A stretch of DNA of 64,000 bases, taken from contig NZ_BSNQ01000003.1 of NCBI RefSeq assembly GCF_030160075.1, positions 614,625 through 678,624 of the forward strand, given 5' to 3'. The stretch's first letter is position 1. Each line of letters opens with the position of its first letter. Below, piece by piece: positions 60,751 to 64,000 of this stretch. This DNA is from Dyella lipolytica (GTDB lineage Bacteria; Pseudomonadota; Gammaproteobacteria; Xanthomonadales; Rhodanobacteraceae). Below the pieces are notes generated by a model. That model made no database searches, was not told the origin of the DNA, and saw only the letters and a program-made list of their open reading frames with translations. The translations under genes were made by a program, and so were the position numbers.

Positions 60751-61871
60751 GTGTGGGCGAGCGAATCGCGGTAAGCACGGCGCACGATTTCGTGGAAGTG
60801 ATGCACTGCATTCTCGCGCAATGGATTCAAGCGTCCGGCTTCGTACGAACCGGAGGCAAGTCCGCGCTGCACGTCCTCGCAGATGGTTACATCTTCATCC
60901 TGCACTTCGTCGCTGAACTCGACATCTTTTGTGCGTCGGGCCAATGCTTCTTGGCTACCGTCAGGCGTGTAATAGAAATCGAATTCCACCCGGCAGCGAT
61001 CGACGCCCAACGGCAGCACGCGGTTGGTTTGCAGCCGGCCGGGCAAGATGTTGAGCATCGCGTTCGGATACAGGAAGTAATACAACGCTTCGCCGCTGCC
61101 GTAGAGATCGTCCCCGCTTTCCAGTGGACTGAACTGAAACGAATACCACTCGGCCGTCTCGGTGATATAGCTGCGATAGTCGAGCAGGCTGTTCAGGCCG
61201 GGATGGATATGCGGTACGTGGTAGCCCTCCAGGTAGTTGTCCACGTAAACCTTCCAGTTGCAGGCCACGTCGTAGCTCGCGCGGTGATGGAATTCATAGC
61301 CATGCAACGCGCGATGCGGGCCGAGGCGTGTATCGATGCCGGCGACAAAATCCTCGAACGGCGGGGCTTCGCCGATCGCAACGAAAACCAGCCCTTGCCA
61401 GACATGCACGCGAACCTCGGGAAGACGGATGTCGGCGGGATTGAAATCCGGCGTACGCCCCATTTCCGGTGCGCCGCGAAGCACGCCATCCAGCCCATAC
61501 GTCCAGCCGTGATAGCGGCAGCGCAAGGACTGCGCGCCGCGCCCGTCGCAACTGGCGATCGGTCCTGCACGATGCCTGCACACGTTATGGAACGCGCGAA
61601 TGCTCGATTCGTCGCTGCGCACGATCAGCAACGGCAATCCGGCAATCTCGGTGACTACATGATCGCCCACGCCAACCAACTGCGATTGATGACACACCAG
61701 CTGCCAGCTGCGCGCAAAGATGGCGGCAGCATCCAGTGCGGGCATGCGCGAGTCGGTATAGAACCGGGCCGGCAAGGTCAACGCGTGATCGAGCTGTTGC
61801 GGAGTAAGGGCGGCGGCGGAAAGTAGTTCGGTCATGGCCAGGTTTTGCAGCGGCGATGACCGAGTATTCAT
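60747..61871 (-). CDS. Rieske-type ring-hydroxylating oxygenase, large subunit
   Basis: A 374-residue oxygenase. The Rieske [2Fe-2S] motif is CRHRAGPIAS (C-x-H) and CRYHGWTYGLDG (C-x-x-H), about residues 92-125. The mononuclear iron site is VYVDNYLEGYHVPHIHPGLN, where Asn/Asp, His and His fit the family. LYPNAMLNILPGRLQTNRVL is typical of choline monooxygenase and carnitine/quaternary-amine oxygenases of this size. No reductase or small subunit is adjacent. ATG 61871 is used; ATG 61835 is an alternative. ATGA overlap joins it to the APC permease. Confidence 0.88.
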   Translation of the reverse strand: MNTRSSPLQNLAMTELLSAAALTPQQLDHALTLPARFYTDSRMPALDAAAIFARSWQLVCHQSQLVGVGDHVVTEIAGLPLLIVRSDESSIRAFHNVCRHRAGPIASCDGRGAQSLRCRYHGWTYGLDGVLRGAPEMGRTPDFNPADIRLPEVRVHVWQGLVFVAIGEAPPFEDFVAGIDTRLGPHRALHGYEFHHRASYDVACNWKVYVDNYLEGYHVPHIHPGLNSLLDYRSYITETAEWYSFQFSPLESGDDLYGSGEALYYFLYPNAMLNILPGRLQTNRVLPLGVDRCRVEFDFYYTPDGSQEALARRTKDVEFSDEVQDEDVTICEDVQRGLASGSYEAGRLNPLRENAVHHFHEIVRRAYRDSLAHT

Positions 61872-61939
61872 CGAACGGCATTCGATGGATAGGGGTTTGG
61901 CGCGAATCCTGTGTGTTTATGAAGCAGGCCGTCAAAGCA

Positions 61940-62962
61940 CTAACGCTTGGATACGACAGGCGGTTCTTTGGAAGCGTCTGCAGCCATTTCCGACGGCGCC
62001 AGGACTTTATTGCCCGAACCTTGACGGGTCCACACCGCGACATAGTCCACGACCATGGCGTGTCCAGGCTCGGTCTCCGGCGTCGGCGTTGGCTTCCAGC
62101 CCGCCATCACAAACGAAAAACCGCCGCCCACCGCGACATCCAACAGCAAGAAGTAGCCGCGCTGTTGCGTGAGTTCGCGCCAGGTCTCTGCCGGAAGCTG
62201 ATTCTCGGCGACCTGATTGACCAGCTGTCCATCGACGAACCAGCGCAACTGTTCCGGCGTGACGCTGCGATTCCACTCAAAAGTGAAGGTGTGGGGTCCC
62301 GCGGTGCATGCTTCGTGCGGGCAGGGCAGGCGACTACCGATGCCAACAGGTTCACCGCAAGGACCACCTGGATTGGTGCCGCAGTGCAGGATGCCCCACG
62401 CCGCATCGAGCCCGTTGACACTCTCCATGATGTCGAACTCGCCAGCCTGCGGCCACGCCATGGTCGTGCGGTAATTGCTGCCCAGTGCCCAGAACGCGGG
62501 CCAGTAACCCAGTGCGTGAGGACCGGTCACGTCGGGCATTTGAACACGCGCTTCCATGCGCAACATGCCGCCGTCGGGAGCGGTGAAATTGTCGCGCAGG
62601 GTTTCAATTCGCCCCGACGTCCACTGACCGTTGGCATCCCGCAGCGGGGTGATTAACAAATGACCTTTTCCGTCCAGATGAATATTGGCGGGATCGTTCG
62701 TATCGCTTTCGACCTCGGAGGTGCCCCAGTTCACGGGCCCGTTCGGGTAGGAGTGCCCGGTGTCGATCCGCCAGTTGCTGGCTGAAGGCAGTGATCCAGC
62801 GGGCCCGGAAAAGTTGTCGCCCCATTGCAGCTCCCAGCCTGGTGGGGCGGGAATGTCGACGGCCAATGCGAGGCTGGGGGAGCCGATCAAGCCTGCCAGT
62901 ACGGAGACACCTGCCGTGACAGCGAGGGTGCGGGCGCGAGTGGTGCTCTTCTTTGTCTGCAT
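61940..62962 (-). CDS. Secreted glycoside hydrolase family 16 (beta-glucanase-like)
   Basis: A 340-residue secreted enzyme. The signal peptide ends near LALA; the GH16 domain begins PPGWELQWGDNFSG. The catalytic motif is GEFDIMESVNG, with the E-x-D-x-x-E nucleophile and acid/base, and the typical WPAFWALG and HTFTFEWNRSVTPEQLRWFV segments flank it. GH16 enzymes cut beta-1,3 or mixed beta-glucans, fungal or plant wall glucans included. The C-terminal ~25 residues are charged and likely disordered. It stands alone, divergent from the antiporter gene. Confidence 0.92.
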   Translation of the reverse strand: MQTKKSTTRARTLAVTAGVSVLAGLIGSPSLALAVDIPAPPGWELQWGDNFSGPAGSLPSASNWRIDTGHSYPNGPVNWGTSEVESDTNDPANIHLDGKGHLLITPLRDANGQWTSGRIETLRDNFTAPDGGMLRMEARVQMPDVTGPHALGYWPAFWALGSNYRTTMAWPQAGEFDIMESVNGLDAAWGILHCGTNPGGPCGEPVGIGSRLPCPHEACTAGPHTFTFEWNRSVTPEQLRWFVDGQLVNQVAENQLPAETWRELTQQRGYFLLLDVAVGGGFSFVMAGWKPTPTPETEPGHAMVVDYVAVWTRQGSGNKVLAPSEMAADASKEPPVVSKR

Positions 62963-63199
62963 AAACTTCAGCTATCACGGGCCCGATCGAAGGCCAAATG
63001 CATGAATCGGAGGAATGTCCCTACGGGCATGTTTAATGTGTTCGGCTTCCAGAAGCAAATCTGTAGCCCAAGAATGCCTGTTTCGGGACATCGGCTTTGA
63101 CACAGGGCGGCGGCGTATTTACCCTTCGTGGCGCAACGACACACGCTTCTGGCCACTGGTTTCCTGTAACGATTCGCTTCACGCGACGGGGGAAATGCC

Positions 63200-64000
63200 A
63201 TGCACATCACTGGCGTGCTGACGCTGATCCGCAGCGAACGGTTTCTCATACTCAGCGTACTTACTACCGTCGCGTTCTTCGTGTTCGGCGATACGCTATT
63301 GAGCGGATTGTCCAATCTCTATCGGCTTGCCCTGATTTTTTTCTGGTTGTTCTTTGTCGTGCTGGGTTCTGCATTGGCCGTCGTGCGCCATGCCGAGCAC
63401 CTCGCCGAACGGCTGGGCGAACCTTATGGCACGCTGATTCTCACGCTCTGCATTACGTCGATCGAGGTCGTCAGCATTACGGCGATCATGTTGCACGGGG
63501 AGAACAACCCGACACTGGCGCGCGATACCTTGTTTGCAGTGACCATGATCGTTCTGAACGGCATGGTAGGGCTTTCGCTATTGTTCGGCGGCTGGCGTTA
63601 TCGCGAGCAGTACTACAACCTTCAAGGCGCTAACACCTACCTTGGCGTCATTATTCCGCTTGGCGTGCTATGTCTGGTGCTGCCGGACTTCATCGTCACG
63701 GCATCTGGGCCGCCAAGGCTTTCTCTCCCGCAAAAGACGTTTGTCGCCACGGTATCGCTCGGACTCTACATGGCCTTTCTACTGCTGCAGACGAGCAGGC
63801 ATCGCGCGTACTTCACGGTGCAGCATGAGGTCGCCGAGTCGGACGTCGCAGTCGGTCATTCTGGCGACACGCGAATTTTTCGACATGTGGTGTTGCTGGC
63901 CATTTATATGGCGCTGGTTGTGTACCTGGCGGAAAAGCTGGCGCCACCCGTCGATTACGTGGTTGAAACCATGGGCAAGCCTGCCGCCCTTGCCGGTCTC
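63200..64000 (+). CDS. CaCA-type cation/proton antiporter (ChaA/y4hA-like), 3' partial
   Basis: The frame opens with ATG at 63200, with GGGGGAA just upstream, and runs to the window end (267 codons). It has strongly hydrophobic helices and the first alpha-repeat, GEPYGTLILTLCITSIEVVS, matching the GxxxGxLxxTxxNxxE-like motif of Ca2+/H+ and Na+/H+ exchangers of the ChaA type. A second repeat is expected beyond the window. It exports Ca2+, K+ or Na+ in exchange for protons in relatives. It is divergent from the GH16 gene. Confidence 0.85.
   Translation, partial: MHITGVLTLIRSERFLILSVLTTVAFFVFGDTLLSGLSNLYRLALIFFWLFFVVLGSALAVVRHAEHLAERLGEPYGTLILTLCITSIEVVSITAIMLHGENNPTLARDTLFAVTMIVLNGMVGLSLLFGGWRYREQYYNLQGANTYLGVIIPLGVLCLVLPDFIVTASGPPRLSLPQKTFVATVSLGLYMAFLLLQTSRHRAYFTVQHEVAESDVAVGHSGDTRIFRHVVLLAIYMALVVYLAEKLAPPVDYVVETMGKPAALAGL

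Noticed and set aside
1-64000. tRNA, rRNA, CRISPR array, insertion sequence
   Set aside because: I saw no cloverleaf, rRNA-like block, regularly spaced direct repeats or transposase motifs. Dedicated searches were not possible here.

Overview
The window is GC-rich chromosomal DNA of a Gram-negative proteobacterium: it carries a TpsB transporter, a TonB receptor, a porin, RND-type adaptor and outer-membrane efflux factor, and a cyclic glucan synthase. Gene content and codon style suggest a gammaproteobacterium of the Xanthomonadales/Lysobacterales (a Dyella- or Luteibacter-like member of Rhodanobacteraceae). That placement is inference; no rRNA or marker gene is present to prove it. I see no tRNA, rRNA, CRISPR array, transposase or integrase.

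Region 1 (1-3.1 kb) holds the 3' end of a two-partner-secretion exoprotein (TpsA, YDG-type repeat), its outer-membrane transporter TpsB, and a lone periplasmic solute-binding protein on the other strand.

Region 2 (3.5-33.9 kb) is the main find: a complete-looking extracellular contractile injection system (eCIS) operon on the minus strand, about 28.5 kb and 22 genes. In transcription order it encodes a small winged-helix-like protein, sheath, tube, a zinc-ribbon protein, a disordered protein, a Pvc16-like cap with TIG domains, an AAA+ ATPase, a small unknown, a CIS tube/adaptor protein, a LysM-like protein, hub (gpD), spike (gpV), PAAR-like tip, gp25, two large baseplate J-type proteins, a tail-I/beta-helix protein, a DUF6519 protein, a DUF6734 glycosyltransferase-like protein, a DUF4157-OmpA protein, a DUF4157 toxin of 1283 residues and a translationally coupled putative immunity protein. 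Eight junctions are ATGA or TGATG/TAATG overlaps, so the set is tightly coupled. No tape measure and no tail fibre gene is visible. Upstream of the first gene is a well-spaced sigma-54 (-24/-12) promoter, and behind it a 32-bp near-perfect dyad at activator (UAS) distance. A sigma-54 enhancer-binding regulator with a degenerate receiver domain and an unusual GAYTSA loop lies at the far end of the operon, convergent with it. The simplest model is that this regulator switches the eCIS operon on.

Region 3 (33.9-45 kb) is a plus-strand operon for osmoregulated periplasmic cyclic beta-1,2-glucan: a 2873-residue NdvB/ChvB-type synthase, a HAD phosphatase-like protein overlapping it by GTGA, and phosphoglucomutase, which supplies glucose-1-phosphate for UDP-glucose.

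Region 4 (45-64 kb) is ordinary metabolic and transport DNA: a JmjC/cupin-8 oxygenase, a small membrane protein, a YhbW-like flavin monooxygenase, a MarR regulator behind a 21-bp palindromic operator followed by an AaeAB-type efflux set (FUSC pump, DUF1656, HlyD adaptor, NodT outer-membrane factor), a SatP acetate transporter with a coiled-coil porin, a stem-loop-rich noncoding stretch, a His/Asp-rich RcnB-like protein, a TonB-dependent receptor, an APC permease coupled to a Rieske oxygenase, a secreted GH16 glucanase, and the start of a CaCA-type cation/proton antiporter cut by the window end.
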